DNA from: Burkholderia sp. Bp9143
GTDB taxonomy: Bacteria > Pseudomonadota > Gammaproteobacteria > Burkholderiales > Burkholderiaceae
Reading direction: 5' to 3'
DNA: 64,000 bases
Assembly: GCF_003853645.1 (NCBI RefSeq)
Contig: NZ_QTPO01000013.1
Coordinates: 62,001-126,000 of the forward strand
Below are positions 39,326 to 48,226 of this stretch, piece after piece. Below the pieces are notes generated by a model. The model searched no databases. It saw nothing but the letters and a program-made list of their open reading frames with translations, and was not told where the DNA came from. Position 1 is the stretch's first letter; the number at the start of each line of letters is the position of its first letter. Position numbers and translations under genes: made by a program.

Positions 39326-39341
39326 TGGCATACCGCATGCT
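39326..39341 (+). promoter_or_regulatory. Candidate sigma-54 promoter for the plus-strand glycosyltransferase
   Basis: TGGCATACCGCATGCT keeps TGGCA, the GG/GC pair at correct spacing, and TGCT at -12; three consensus bases differ. It points right and lies 163 bases before the ATG at 39504. Confidence 0.4.
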
Positions 39342-39503
39342 GAGATTTTCATCGAGAAAATCCAGGGCGTATTCGTGAATCAATAGCGGCACCACTCGCA
39401 ATCGATCCGTTCCGGATCGAAGCCATTCCATGCATCCATCGCCATTCGCCCGAAACCATCGCGTCCTGATCCGATGGCGGAACGGTACGCTCCGAGGCCT
39501 CTT

Positions 39504-40748
39504 ATGCAAAGCAATCGCGTGCTGATCGTGAACGACTACGATGCGTTCGGCGGGGCCGAGCAGGTCTATCGATTGTCGGTGGAGACGTTGCGGGAGATGC
39601 CCGCTGTCGTGGTCGAGAAATTCGACAAGGGCGATGTCGCGGAGGTCGGCCTGGCCGCCAATCCGGTATGGAACGTTCGTGCCGCGCTGGCGCTGGACAA
39701 GACGATTCAGCGGTTCATGCCGGATCGCATCTGGCTCCACAACTATCACGGCTACATGTCTTCGTCGATTCTCGGCGTAATCAGGCGAAACAGGCAGCGG
39801 TTCGGCTACAGGACCTATCTGACCTGCCACGACTATCACCTCGTGTTTCATAACCCACTGATGCTCTATTACCCACGGGGGCGCGTGGTGCCGGTCGCGC
39901 TCGATGATATCGGCACGCTGCGTCCGCTGATGACACGCTCCAGCCCGCGCGGCTTCGTCTACGACACGCTCAGGAAAATGCACTGGCTGGCCATGGACCG
40001 GCTTACCGATCCGCGCAGCGCCTTCGATCTGTTCCTGTGCCCGAGCATGTTCATGCGGGAAGCGTTGCGCCGGCGCGGCATCACGAACAGCGTGTTCTTC
40101 CCCAACCCCGTTGCCATTCCGGAATGTCATCCACGGCGCGCTGGCCGACGGGATTCAGGCCTGCAGCTCGCGTTCATCGGGCGAATTTCGGCGGAAAAGG
40201 GCATTGGCCAGTTCCTCGAGCTACTGGCGGCCACGCAATTTCACGGCGTGCGGCGGATCACGCTTTTCGGCGACGGCCCCGACAGACGCCGGCTGGAAAG
40301 CCGGTACGCTTCGCTGATCGACGCAGGACGTGTCTCGTTCGCGGGCAGTCTGCCGCATGCCGAGCTGTTTCCGCGTGCGCGCGCGCTCGACGCGCTGGTG
40401 CTCCCGTCGATCTGCGGCGAGAACGCACCGCTGGTGATCGTCGAAGCGGCCGCGCTCGGCATGCCGATCCTGGTTCATGATCTCGGCAGCATGGCGACCT
40501 TCGGTGACGAAATCGGCAACAAGATCAAATATTCGGCGAACCCGGCCAGCCTCATGGCAGCACTGGATGCGCTCGCCGATCATCTCGCGAACGCGCAGCT
40601 GTCGTACGACGTCGGCTTGTACATGAAATCGCGTTACGCGAGCGAGGTGATGCGTCACTTGTCGCTCGGCGAGTCGAACACCGAGCTGCCGCCCGAAGCG
40701 CGCGATCCGGTCGCGAACGGAGCGCCCGCCCATGTGCCGTCCCATTGA
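39504..40748 (+). CDS. GT4 family glycosyltransferase
   Basis: About 414 residues, starting MQSNRVLIVNDYDAFGGAEQ. The N-terminal half contains RIWLHNYHGYMSSSILGVI and RTYLTCHDYHLVFHNPLMLY; the donor half contains LQLAFIGRISAEKGIGQFLE, RITLFGDGPDRRRLE and CGENAPLVIVEAAALGMPIL, the E-x7-E signature of retaining GT4 enzymes. No membrane segment is seen. ATG 39504 has CCGAGG upstream; ATG 39474 in frame is less likely. The last 17 bases overlap the glycosidase gene, so they are co-translated. It should add a sugar to the lipid-linked repeat unit; donor and acceptor are unknown. Confidence 0.92.
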   Translation: MQSNRVLIVNDYDAFGGAEQVYRLSVETLREMPAVVVEKFDKGDVAEVGLAANPVWNVRAALALDKTIQRFMPDRIWLHNYHGYMSSSILGVIRRNRQRFGYRTYLTCHDYHLVFHNPLMLYYPRGRVVPVALDDIGTLRPLMTRSSPRGFVYDTLRKMHWLAMDRLTDPRSAFDLFLCPSMFMREALRRRGITNSVFFPNPVAIPECHPRRAGRRDSGLQLAFIGRISAEKGIGQFLELLAATQFHGVRRITLFGDGPDRRRLESRYASLIDAGRVSFAGSLPHAELFPRARALDALVLPSICGENAPLVIVEAAALGMPILVHDLGSMATFGDEIGNKIKYSANPASLMAALDALADHLANAQLSYDVGLYMKSRYASEVMRHLSLGESNTELPPEARDPVANGAPAHVPSH

Positions 40749-42165
40749 AATGACGCGCGCGGCGCGCGGCGCGTGCGTTGCGTTTGCGCTGGCGGTACTG
40801 GGAAACACCGTGCCGGCAGGGAGCGGCGCCGAAACGAATCCTGCGCCGCGCACGTCGCCGGCGCGACACCGAATCACGGAGCTGATCGGCGCCAATGGAT
40901 GGCCGAGCTCGGACGAAGATATTCCGTACTGGCAACGCATGGGCCTTGGCTGGGGACGCGATTCCGTCGGCCCGGGTCAGCCCGGCCCGCACGACGGCCG
41001 GATCGATATCGACCGGACGGGCCCAAGCTACGGCCTGGAATTGCCGCCGATCATATTGCGCAACAACCGCAACGGCATCAAGTCCCTGCTCTTCGTCGGC
41101 TATACCCCGGCATGGAATGCGTCCGTGCCCGGAGACGGGTTTTCCGCGCCGAAAGATGTCGCTGTGTGGGAACGGTATGTCGAGGCCGTCGTGAAGAAGT
41201 ATTCGGCACCGCCGTACAACGTCAAGTACTTCCAGATCTGGAACGAGGCGGCCGGCCCGCTTTCGGGCGGATCGCCTCAAGCCTCGTTCTGGCATGGACC
41301 GGGCAACAACCGCAATCCGGCGCTGGCCCGCCCGTACGCCGACGCGATGCGCGACTATGTCGAGCGGATTCACATACCGGCAGCCCGAATCATCCGCAAG
41401 TATCACGCGTACGTCGTCTACGGCGGCTGGCCCGACCAGGGCGGCCTCGACAACTACATGCGCTGGCTCGAATACACCAGCCCCACCGCGCACGCCCGAA
41501 TGCTCGATTGGGTCGACTATCTCGACGTACATTATCTCGGCATCGACAGCCTCGACCGGCTTTACCAGCGCTACGTCGCCACCGGCAAGGTGCGCGGCTT
41601 GTGGCAGACCGAGATGGGCGATACCTACATCAACAATCCGAATTACCTGCCCACGTACTTCTTCGATCTTGCCGCCTGGGCGCTCGATCGGAATTGGGAC
41701 GACCCCGACAAGTACGTGTCGATGATCTATCACTGGGATGGCAGCGAGTCGTACCGGCTGACGCATCGCGGGTCGACGCGCGTCTACAACCTGTCCGGGC
41801 GCTCGCTGATCACGCTCAGGTCCGTCTTGTCGGGCCCGCTCGCTCCGTTTCATCACCGGATCGAATTCAGCCCCGAACTGTCGGGCAACGCGCTGATCTC
41901 CGGCGAAAGCATCGTGTTCCAGGTCGGCGGTACGCCAGGGCGCAGATGGCTTGCGGTCGACGACCTGCCGGCACCGGCATCGGGCCGGTTTCGCATCGAA
42001 TACGTCGATGCCATCCTGGGCACGCCGATTCCGGAACCGCGTCTCGTCTCGTCCTGGGCCGGCGGTCACCTTTCGATCAGCTTCTACGTACCGGAGCCGC
42101 GACCGGGCGCCGACGACAAACCGCGCCCGTATCTTGGCTATCTCGTCGTGACGCCGCTGCCGTAA
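40732..42165 (+). CDS. Secreted clan-A glycoside hydrolase (GH39/GH5-like) of the exopolysaccharide cluster
   Basis: A 477-residue protein with a signal peptide (GACVAFALAVLGNTVPAGSG). The TIM barrel has the acid/base Glu in KYFQIWNEAAGPLSGG and a likely nucleophile Glu in LWQTEMGDTYINNP, the spacing expected of GH clan A. DWVDYLDVHYLGIDSLDRLY and VSMIYHWDGSESYRLTHRGS are also barrel-like. A C-terminal beta domain of about 100 residues follows. It probably trims or depolymerises the exopolysaccharide made by its neighbours, as seen for glycosidases in other EPS loci. ATG 40732 overlaps the glycosyltransferase and has CGGAGCG upstream; ATG 40750 is possible. The 3' end overlaps wzy on the other strand by 89 bases. 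The exact GH family is not certain. Confidence 0.85.
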   Translation: MCRPIEMTRAARGACVAFALAVLGNTVPAGSGAETNPAPRTSPARHRITELIGANGWPSSDEDIPYWQRMGLGWGRDSVGPGQPGPHDGRIDIDRTGPSYGLELPPIILRNNRNGIKSLLFVGYTPAWNASVPGDGFSAPKDVAVWERYVEAVVKKYSAPPYNVKYFQIWNEAAGPLSGGSPQASFWHGPGNNRNPALARPYADAMRDYVERIHIPAARIIRKYHAYVVYGGWPDQGGLDNYMRWLEYTSPTAHARMLDWVDYLDVHYLGIDSLDRLYQRYVATGKVRGLWQTEMGDTYINNPNYLPTYFFDLAAWALDRNWDDPDKYVSMIYHWDGSESYRLTHRGSTRVYNLSGRSLITLRSVLSGPLAPFHHRIEFSPELSGNALISGESIVFQVGGTPGRRWLAVDDLPAPASGRFRIEYVDAILGTPIPEPRLVSSWAGGHLSISFYVPEPRPGADDKPRPYLGYLVVTPLP

Positions 42166-43561
42166 GCGCCACGCCGCCCTTCGCGGGACGTGCCACTCTT
42201 GCCACCCCGCCCACGCGCCGCACGCGCCAGGACAGCAGCAACGACACGACCAGCGCAAGAATCAGGACATTCGACGGCGTGGTCAGGCGGTGCTCTGTCG
42301 CGCCCATCGCGAGCAGGCACACCGATGACAACTCGACGAACGTGAACGCGCCGACACTGCTGCGGCGGGCAGGCAGCGTCGATCCGGCGCCTTCCGCTGC
42401 CCATTTGACGAGGTACCAGTAGAACGCCAGCATCAGCGCGAGACCGACCACGCCCAGCTCCGCGGCGACATGCAGGTAGGAATTGTGCGCATGCGCATCG
42501 GTATGGAACACGATGACGTCCCGCGGCTGGCCGATCACGCCGAAATAATTCACGACGTCATGCACATCGTCGTCGAACGACCCGAAACCCATCCCGATGA
42601 TCGGGCTTGCTTCGAAATACGCCAATGCCCGCGGCCAGAGCCATCCGAAGCGCGCGTCCACATTGGCCGTTTTTGCATCCCCATCGCGCACCGTGTACTC
42701 GTGGGCCATGTAGTTGACTGCCGGACGCGTGTTGTTCCAGGCCATGCCGAAGGAGAACGCCACCACCCCGGCCATCAGCACCGCCACCAACCAGCGCTTG
42801 CGGCCCAGCAACAGGTACGCGATTGCGGTCGCCACCCCCAGCATCGATCCACGGCTGTAGGTGGAAAACACGAACATCGCGTTGAGGACCAGCAACCCGA
42901 GCACGAGCCTGTCGCGGCGCTTCACGTAACAGGACAAGCCGAGACAGAACAGCATCGCGAGGAAACCGCCGGCGGCGTTACGGGCAATGAAGTAGCTGCC
43001 GAACGAGTCGTTGGCGTCCGAAAATATCGCCAACAGGCCGTTTTGCGCGACATAGACGGCATAGGCCGGCAGGTTCGCGAGAACGGCAAACACGAAGAAG
43101 CGTCTCAGCGCCTTGTCGAGATCCAGCTCATGCGAATACAGGCAACCGGCAAGAATCGGCGCATAAGACACGAAGAAGTTGCCGTCGTGGCGGTAGAAGT
43201 CGTACGACAGCAACGCTTGCCGGTCGTAAAGCAGCGTCGACCCCAACGCCAACAGCCCGATGACGGACAGGCAGGTCACGAACGGCGGATAGCGCCGGTC
43301 GAACACGCGCCACGCGCAGAGGCAAATCGGCGCGAAGCCGATCGCACTGACCGGGATGAAGTTCGTTATGCTGAAAAGCAGCGCGATGAGCGTGATGTAG
43401 ACCACGGAAAGCAGCTCGAATGGTGTTGGATACCGTTCTCGCCAGCGCCCTGGGGCGCCGGCGCCGTCGTTACGTGATTTGCCGCCTGGCCGGCTCGTCG
43501 TCGATATAGGCGGCCGTGTATTGGTAAAGGCGCTTGTCGCTGCGCCGGATGGCGACGGCAT
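42077..43561 (-). CDS. wzy: Wzy-type polysaccharide polymerase / O-antigen ligase family protein
   Basis: Up to 494 residues with about ten membrane helices and the large periplasmic loop of the Wzy_C/WaaL family. FIARNAAGGFLAMLFCLGLS and STYSRGSMLGVATAIAYLLL match the early family region, and HTDAHAHNSYLHVAAELGVV carries the conserved HNxxL histidine. It should polymerise the lipid-linked repeat units in the periplasm. The first in-frame ATG, 43561, lies 92 bases inside wzc; the first 46 residues are hydrophilic and out of frame with wzc, so the true start may be nearer 43420, at a GTG before VYITLIALLF. The C-terminal 30 residues are encoded on the complement of the glycosidase gene end. 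Confidence 0.85.
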   Translation of the reverse strand: MPSPSGAATSAFTNTRPPISTTSRPGGKSRNDGAGAPGRWRERYPTPFELLSVVYITLIALLFSITNFIPVSAIGFAPICLCAWRVFDRRYPPFVTCLSVIGLLALGSTLLYDRQALLSYDFYRHDGNFFVSYAPILAGCLYSHELDLDKALRRFFVFAVLANLPAYAVYVAQNGLLAIFSDANDSFGSYFIARNAAGGFLAMLFCLGLSCYVKRRDRLVLGLLVLNAMFVFSTYSRGSMLGVATAIAYLLLGRKRWLVAVLMAGVVAFSFGMAWNNTRPAVNYMAHEYTVRDGDAKTANVDARFGWLWPRALAYFEASPIIGMGFGSFDDDVHDVVNYFGVIGQPRDVIVFHTDAHAHNSYLHVAAELGVVGLALMLAFYWYLVKWAAEGAGSTLPARRSSVGAFTFVELSSVCLLAMGATEHRLTTPSNVLILALVVSLLLSWRVRRVGGVARVARPAKGGVALTAAASRRDSQDTGAVCRRRPVAAPVRRS

Positions 43562-45818
43562 TGAACACCGGGCCGATCACGCGCGCGCCTGCCCGCTCGA
43601 GCCGGCTGAGCGTTTCCTCGATCTCGCGCTCGGTCTGCACGTTTGCACGCAGGACGAGAATCGTCGCGTCGGCGCTGCGCGCTGCCATCGACGCATCGCT
43701 GACGGCCAGCACCGGCGGCGAATCGACGATGACGAAGTCGAACCTGGCCCGGAACTCGTCCAGCAATTCGTTCATCCGGGGTGTCGACAGCAATACCGAC
43801 GGATTGGCGGTATACGGCCCCGTCGAGATGAACGACAACCTGTCGTCGATGATCGGCCGAATCGCCTGGCGTGCATCGATGTGCCCGGCCAGCAGATCGG
43901 CAAGACCGCATGCGCGCGGCTGCCCGAAGCGAGCGGCGAGATTGCCGCGCCGCAAGTCGGCGTCGATCAACAGCACCCGACTGCCCGTTTCCGCCAGGAG
44001 CACGGCAAGGTTGGACGCGACGAAGCTCTTGCCGGTCGACGGCGTCGGGCTCGTTATCACCAGCACCTTGCTGGGCAAGTCCGCCATCTCGCTCACGACT
44101 GCGGTGCGCACGCAGCGCAGCGCCTCGACCGAGACATCCTGAGGGCACCGCATCGCCAGCAGCGTGGCGCGCAAGTCGCACCTCGGCGGCGCAGCTTCAT
44201 CCGGGACGCCTGCACGCCCGTCCGGAATCCGGGGAGCCTGCGCATCGCCGCACGTATCCGGTTCGCGTTGCGTTGCATCGACCTGCTGCAGGCAACGCGA
44301 GAGCCTGACCTGTTCTTCGCTGAACGGGATCACGCCCAGACCGGATAGCCGGAAGCGCCGCTCGACGGCAACCGGATCTTCGATCTTCGACGAGAACCGG
44401 CGTGGAACGGTGACGAACAACACGCCGCACATGAGCCCCAGCACGCCGCCGATGGGGATGATGAAGGCGCTCTGCGGCTTGATCGGCGCTGCGGGTCGCA
44501 CGGCGGCATCGAGGATATGCGCGTTGCCGATCGTGCCGGCACGCGTGACCGACAACTCGTTTGCCTTGCCGACCATTGCCACGTAGATCTGCTCGGCCAC
44601 TTTCGCGTCGCGTGTCAGATCGGCCGACTGGCGCGCGGCGGCGGGCATGCTGGCAAAGCGGGCCTCGAAATTCCGCTTCGCCATGTTGAGCTGGCCGAGC
44701 TGCTGATCGATCGTCCGGACTTGCGTGCTCTCCGACGTGAAGCGCTCGAGCATTTGCGTGCGCTGAATCGTGAGCGTCGCGATCTGCCGGTCGTAGTCCA
44801 TGATCCCTTGCAGGTAGACCTGGCTCTCGCTGGCCGGCTGCAGCGAAGCGGTCGTCGCCTGATGCTTGGTGAGCTTGTCTTCCGCCACCTTCATCTCGGT
44901 ACGCAGGCGCGGCAGCTCGCCGTTGACGAATGCCAGCATCCGGTTGGCCTCGTCCTGTCGGTATGCAATATGCGAGGCCATGTAGTTCTGCGCGATATCG
45001 TTGGCGACCGCCGTGGCACGCGCGGGGTCGGCACTCTCGTAGGAAACCTTGATGAGGCCGGTATCCGCGCCCTGCTCGCTCACCCGCAGATCGCGCAAGA
45101 AGCGCTGCATGGCGTCGATTTCGTTATAGCGGGTGACCGCAAAGCGCATCCCCGACCACGCCACCAGTCGCGTAATCAGGATCCGCACGCCATTGGCGGA
45201 TGCCTCCTTGCCCACCGCCCCTTCCACCAGCACACGTCCATTCGGATCGGAGAGCCAATAGCCGCCATCTTGCAGCGCGATCAATTCCAGTTCCTTGCTT
45301 TCGAGACTGGCCGGCACATCCAGGACGGCAATATCGGCTTGCTCCCCGCCCCAGCCGTAGCCGCCCAGTCCCAGCCAGGGCACGGCGAGATGGCCGGGCG
45401 TCGCCAATCGCTCGGCAATCTGGCCGAGCACCGGCACGACACGCGGCGTAACGGACACGAACAACCGGTATTGCTCGATGATCGGCGTCAGCACCGAGCG
45501 GCTGCGGATAATTTGTATTTCGGTCTGGCTCAGCTGCGCCATCGGCGTGGCTGGCTGCTGCGTCTGCGCGTTCGGGTTCGGCTGCGCAGTGATGCCGAGC
45601 CCGCCGGAATTCGATCGATCGACCTGCAGAATCGCATCGGCCGAGTAGACGCGCGTGGCCAACACGCAGTAAAGGCTCGCCGCTATCGTGACCGCCGCGG
45701 TGATGAGGATCACGGTCCAGATGTTGTCGATGACGACACGCATCATCTCCTTCGGAGACGAACCGCCGTTTTCATCGCTGGCGTCGATCGTCCCCATTTC
45801 AAGCTGTCGGGCAATCAT
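43470..45818 (-). CDS. wzc: Wzc-type polysaccharide co-polymerase with BY-kinase domain
   Basis: A 782-residue inner-membrane protein that controls chain length and export. A first helix (IWTVILITAAVTIAASLYCV), a long periplasmic Wzz/GNVR region with coiled coil, and a second helix (SAFIIPIGGVLGLMCGVLFV) lead to the cytoplasmic kinase. Walker A is VITSPTPSTGKSFVASNLAV, Walker A' RVLLIDADLRRGNLAAR and Walker B FDFVIVDSPPVLAVSD. The C-terminal tail has only a few tyrosines (RLYQYTAAYIDDEP), fewer than E. coli Wzc. ATG 45818 has a good site, GGAGTATTTG. It partners Wza and Wzy. Confidence 0.95.
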   Translation of the reverse strand: MIARQLEMGTIDASDENGGSSPKEMMRVVIDNIWTVILITAAVTIAASLYCVLATRVYSADAILQVDRSNSGGLGITAQPNPNAQTQQPATPMAQLSQTEIQIIRSRSVLTPIIEQYRLFVSVTPRVVPVLGQIAERLATPGHLAVPWLGLGGYGWGGEQADIAVLDVPASLESKELELIALQDGGYWLSDPNGRVLVEGAVGKEASANGVRILITRLVAWSGMRFAVTRYNEIDAMQRFLRDLRVSEQGADTGLIKVSYESADPARATAVANDIAQNYMASHIAYRQDEANRMLAFVNGELPRLRTEMKVAEDKLTKHQATTASLQPASESQVYLQGIMDYDRQIATLTIQRTQMLERFTSESTQVRTIDQQLGQLNMAKRNFEARFASMPAAARQSADLTRDAKVAEQIYVAMVGKANELSVTRAGTIGNAHILDAAVRPAAPIKPQSAFIIPIGGVLGLMCGVLFVTVPRRFSSKIEDPVAVERRFRLSGLGVIPFSEEQVRLSRCLQQVDATQREPDTCGDAQAPRIPDGRAGVPDEAAPPRCDLRATLLAMRCPQDVSVEALRCVRTAVVSEMADLPSKVLVITSPTPSTGKSFVASNLAVLLAETGSRVLLIDADLRRGNLAARFGQPRACGLADLLAGHIDARQAIRPIIDDRLSFISTGPYTANPSVLLSTPRMNELLDEFRARFDFVIVDSPPVLAVSDASMAARSADATILVLRANVQTEREIEETLSRLERAGARVIGPVFNAVAIRRSDKRLYQYTAAYIDDEPARRQIT

Positions 45819-45991
45819 GTCAAATACTCCTTATGCACGACTCTTTCGACGTCCGAAATGTCCCCAAGCCACAGTTTTTCGGCTTGCGATCTCCGTAGTC
45901 TGTCATCGGCTGGCGCCGTGTATGTTCACCAGCGCACATTGCACGTTCCATATCGCGGACGCGCTGGCGTATCGACCTGATCGCGGCCGGA

Positions 45992-46876
45992 TCAGAACTG
46001 GGGAAAATTCCCGCGCAAGCCGCCCCCCTTGCGCAGATAACCCAAAAACAGCGGGATGCCCGTCAAACTGCAGATGAACCACCTGAGCGATGCGTGATCG
46101 TCGATGATGATGGTCTTCAGACGAAACGCGTCGCTACGGTGATCGTTCCAGCCGACATCGCAGGTTCGCGCGCTCTTGTAGCCCGCCGCTTTCAGGAGAT
46201 TGATTTCCCGCTTGCCGTAATTGCCGTTCGGATATGCGAAGTGTTCGCAACGGTTTCCGGTCAACGCCTCGACTTCGTGCCGGGATTCGACGATTTCCTC
46301 CTTGCATTCGTGATCGCCGCAGCGCGTCAGTATCGGGTGAAAGCGCGTATGCGCCTGAAAATCCACAAATGGGCGCATCGCTTCGAGCTGTTGCAGGTTC
46401 AGCCCCGTCGGCTCGTCGTCGCCATCCTGGTCATAGCCGTGGACACGGAGCTCGGCGAGGCGTTGATCATTCGCGAGTCGCTTCAGGCGCTCGACGCCAA
46501 GCCGCTCCACGGCTGGATGCAGCCACCAGTGTCTGCGCGGCCGGCAGACGATACGGCTGCACAGGAATATCGTCGGCCGCACCTTGTGCTTGATGAAGAT
46601 CGGCAGCAGGCGGGCATTGCCCACAAGTCCATCGTCAAGCGTGATGGCCGCGCGCGGACGCCCGTTCCCCGGCAAACCGCGTGCGTCGAGCGGCACGAGA
46701 TCGCATATGGTTTTCAGGTAGGTGAGGTGTCGATCCAGCGTCGCCGGATCGGGGTCGTGGTAGAGCAGGATCGCCACGCGATCGCGCCATAGCAACGCGC
46801 GAACCATATGGTCGATGCCGAACGTCATCACACATCGCGAAAGGATCTCTTTCAATATCGCTTTACCCGAGATCAT
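45992..46876 (-). CDS. Polysaccharide deacetylase family protein
   Basis: About 294 residues. The NodB-like region has RVAILLYHDPDP, RAAITLDDGLVGNARLLPIF, where FDDG is usual, and VDFQAHTRFHPILTRC, which supplies the H-x3-H zinc ligands. HFAYPNGNYGKREINLLKAA matches the third motif. It has no clear signal peptide, so it may act in the cytoplasm or at the membrane. ATG 46876 has CGGAGAG upstream. It lies 81 bases after the FAD oxidoreductase gene and 173 bases before wzc. Members remove N-acetyl groups from amino sugars; if active, the exopolysaccharide probably contains an N-acetyl hexosamine. Some cluster-bound relatives carry out other sugar modifications. Confidence 0.9.
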   Translation of the reverse strand: MISGKAILKEILSRCVMTFGIDHMVRALLWRDRVAILLYHDPDPATLDRHLTYLKTICDLVPLDARGLPGNGRPRAAITLDDGLVGNARLLPIFIKHKVRPTIFLCSRIVCRPRRHWWLHPAVERLGVERLKRLANDQRLAELRVHGYDQDGDDEPTGLNLQQLEAMRPFVDFQAHTRFHPILTRCGDHECKEEIVESRHEVEALTGNRCEHFAYPNGNYGKREINLLKAAGYKSARTCDVGWNDHRSDAFRLKTIIIDDHASLRWFICSLTGIPLFLGYLRKGGGLRGNFPQF

Positions 46877-46957
46877 CGTCGACTCTCCGTATCGTTGAGC
46901 ATTCGAACAACCGATTCGAACGGTTCCGTTCAGCAACGTTGCGCCGGTGCCTGTTTC

Positions 46958-48226
46958 CTATAACAAGCCGTCCCGCTCGCTCGTCGGCTCGAGGAGCCGG
47001 CCTGCCGCGCGGCGCCATCCGATCTTCGCCGTCTCGCTTCGGTGCGCCTTGCGGATGTGCCATGCCACGTGCGGAGCGGCGTGTTTTGCCCCGTAGACGA
47101 AACGCATCACCGGACCAAAGGATTGCGCGGAAGCTGGCCCGATCACGTAAAGTCCGCGCACCGTCGTCTCGAAGTGGCTCGTCAGTTCCGGCCCGCCGCT
47201 GAAGAGTGAAATCGAATCCATGATTTCTTTCGAAATGAAAGTGTGCCGCGTCATGTCGGTCTTGAATCCGGTGGCGACAATGACATGCGAAGCCGTGACG
47301 GTCGACTCTCCGTTCCCGTTCGCGACCCGCAGCGCCACCCTGTCGTCATCGATTGCCGCGCTTCGCACTTCCGTGTCGAAGGCGATCGGGATTTTGTCGA
47401 CGACGCGATCATGCAGCCACCACGCGCCGGACGGGCCATTCAATCGTTCGATGAGCACCTTGCGCAATCGCTGGCTCAGCGCGTGAAAGACTTGCGGATA
47501 TTCGCAGAGCACATGCGTTCGCCAGCCACGGCCCAGGCCCGCGTCCGGACTCAGCATTTTCGACACGAACGAGCGCCCGGTTTCCGGCGTCGAATGCCAT
47601 AACACCGACTGATCTCGCACCAGCACGCGAACGCTTGCGCCAACTTCGTTCAGGAGCGCAGCCAGCCCGAGCGCCGATTGCCCGCCACCGACGATGACGA
47701 TGTCCCGTCCGGCGGCCCAGGTCAGGTTGCCGTACTTTTCGGAATGAGACACGTGGGTGTTTGGCAATCCCTGCAGCACCGGCGGCGTGTGGGCAAATCC
47801 CTTGAGGCCCAGCGCCATCACCACCCTGCGCGCGTCCAGCGTGCTGCCATCGCTCAGGCTCAGGTTGAAGCCATCGTCGCCGCGGCGCATGTCGACGACT
47901 TCGACCGGCCGAGTCTCGGCGACCAGGTTCGACTGGAACCAAAGCCCGTAGTCCACGAAGGTTTCCAATGGCACCTTCATGCCCACCGGCTGATACTGGA
48001 TGCCCTTCACTCGGCAATAGTCCTTCAGCGTATAGCCGCGGCGCGGCGCGGCGAGATTCGAAGCAAATGCCTCCGAGCGCATGAGCATGCCGGGCGGCAT
48101 GTAGTTTCGCCAGGCGCACATCGGCTGACCGAGGATTTGATGCGGCACGCCGGCGGCCTTCAGATGCGTCGCGAGCGACAAGCCGTACGGACCTGCGCCA
48201 ATAATTACCGTGTCAGTCGATGGCAT
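46958..48226 (-). CDS. FAD/NAD(P)-binding oxidoreductase (flavin monooxygenase-like)
   Basis: A 422-residue flavoprotein. FAD site TDTVIIGAGPYGLSLATHLK at the N-terminus; second nucleotide site RDIVIVGGGQSALGLAALLN near residue 170; SHVIVATGFKTD is the late ATG motif of flavin-containing and N-hydroxylating monooxygenases. No signal peptide. ATG 48226 has a strong site (GGGAGGC) and overlaps the ATP-grasp gene by 14 bases, so the two are tightly coupled. Its substrate is unknown. In this setting it may oxidise or hydroxylate an amino group or a small non-sugar substituent that the ATP-grasp protein attaches; that is inference. Confidence 0.9.
   Translation of the reverse strand: MPSTDTVIIGAGPYGLSLATHLKAAGVPHQILGQPMCAWRNYMPPGMLMRSEAFASNLAAPRRGYTLKDYCRVKGIQYQPVGMKVPLETFVDYGLWFQSNLVAETRPVEVVDMRRGDDGFNLSLSDGSTLDARRVVMALGLKGFAHTPPVLQGLPNTHVSHSEKYGNLTWAAGRDIVIVGGGQSALGLAALLNEVGASVRVLVRDQSVLWHSTPETGRSFVSKMLSPDAGLGRGWRTHVLCEYPQVFHALSQRLRKVLIERLNGPSGAWWLHDRVVDKIPIAFDTEVRSAAIDDDRVALRVANGNGESTVTASHVIVATGFKTDMTRHTFISKEIMDSISLFSGGPELTSHFETTVRGLYVIGPASAQSFGPVMRFVYGAKHAAPHVAWHIRKAHRSETAKIGWRRAAGRLLEPTSERDGLL

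Larger units (their letters stand above)
38602..39503. other. Divergent intergenic control region of the exopolysaccharide cluster
   Basis: About 900 bases without a supportable gene, AT-richer at 38930-39130 and 39240-39350. It separates the leftward operon (initiating transferase first) from the rightward glycosyltransferase-glycosidase pair. It holds two sigma-54-like sites, one for each direction, and a 15-bp palindrome, all listed separately. Confidence 0.6.
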
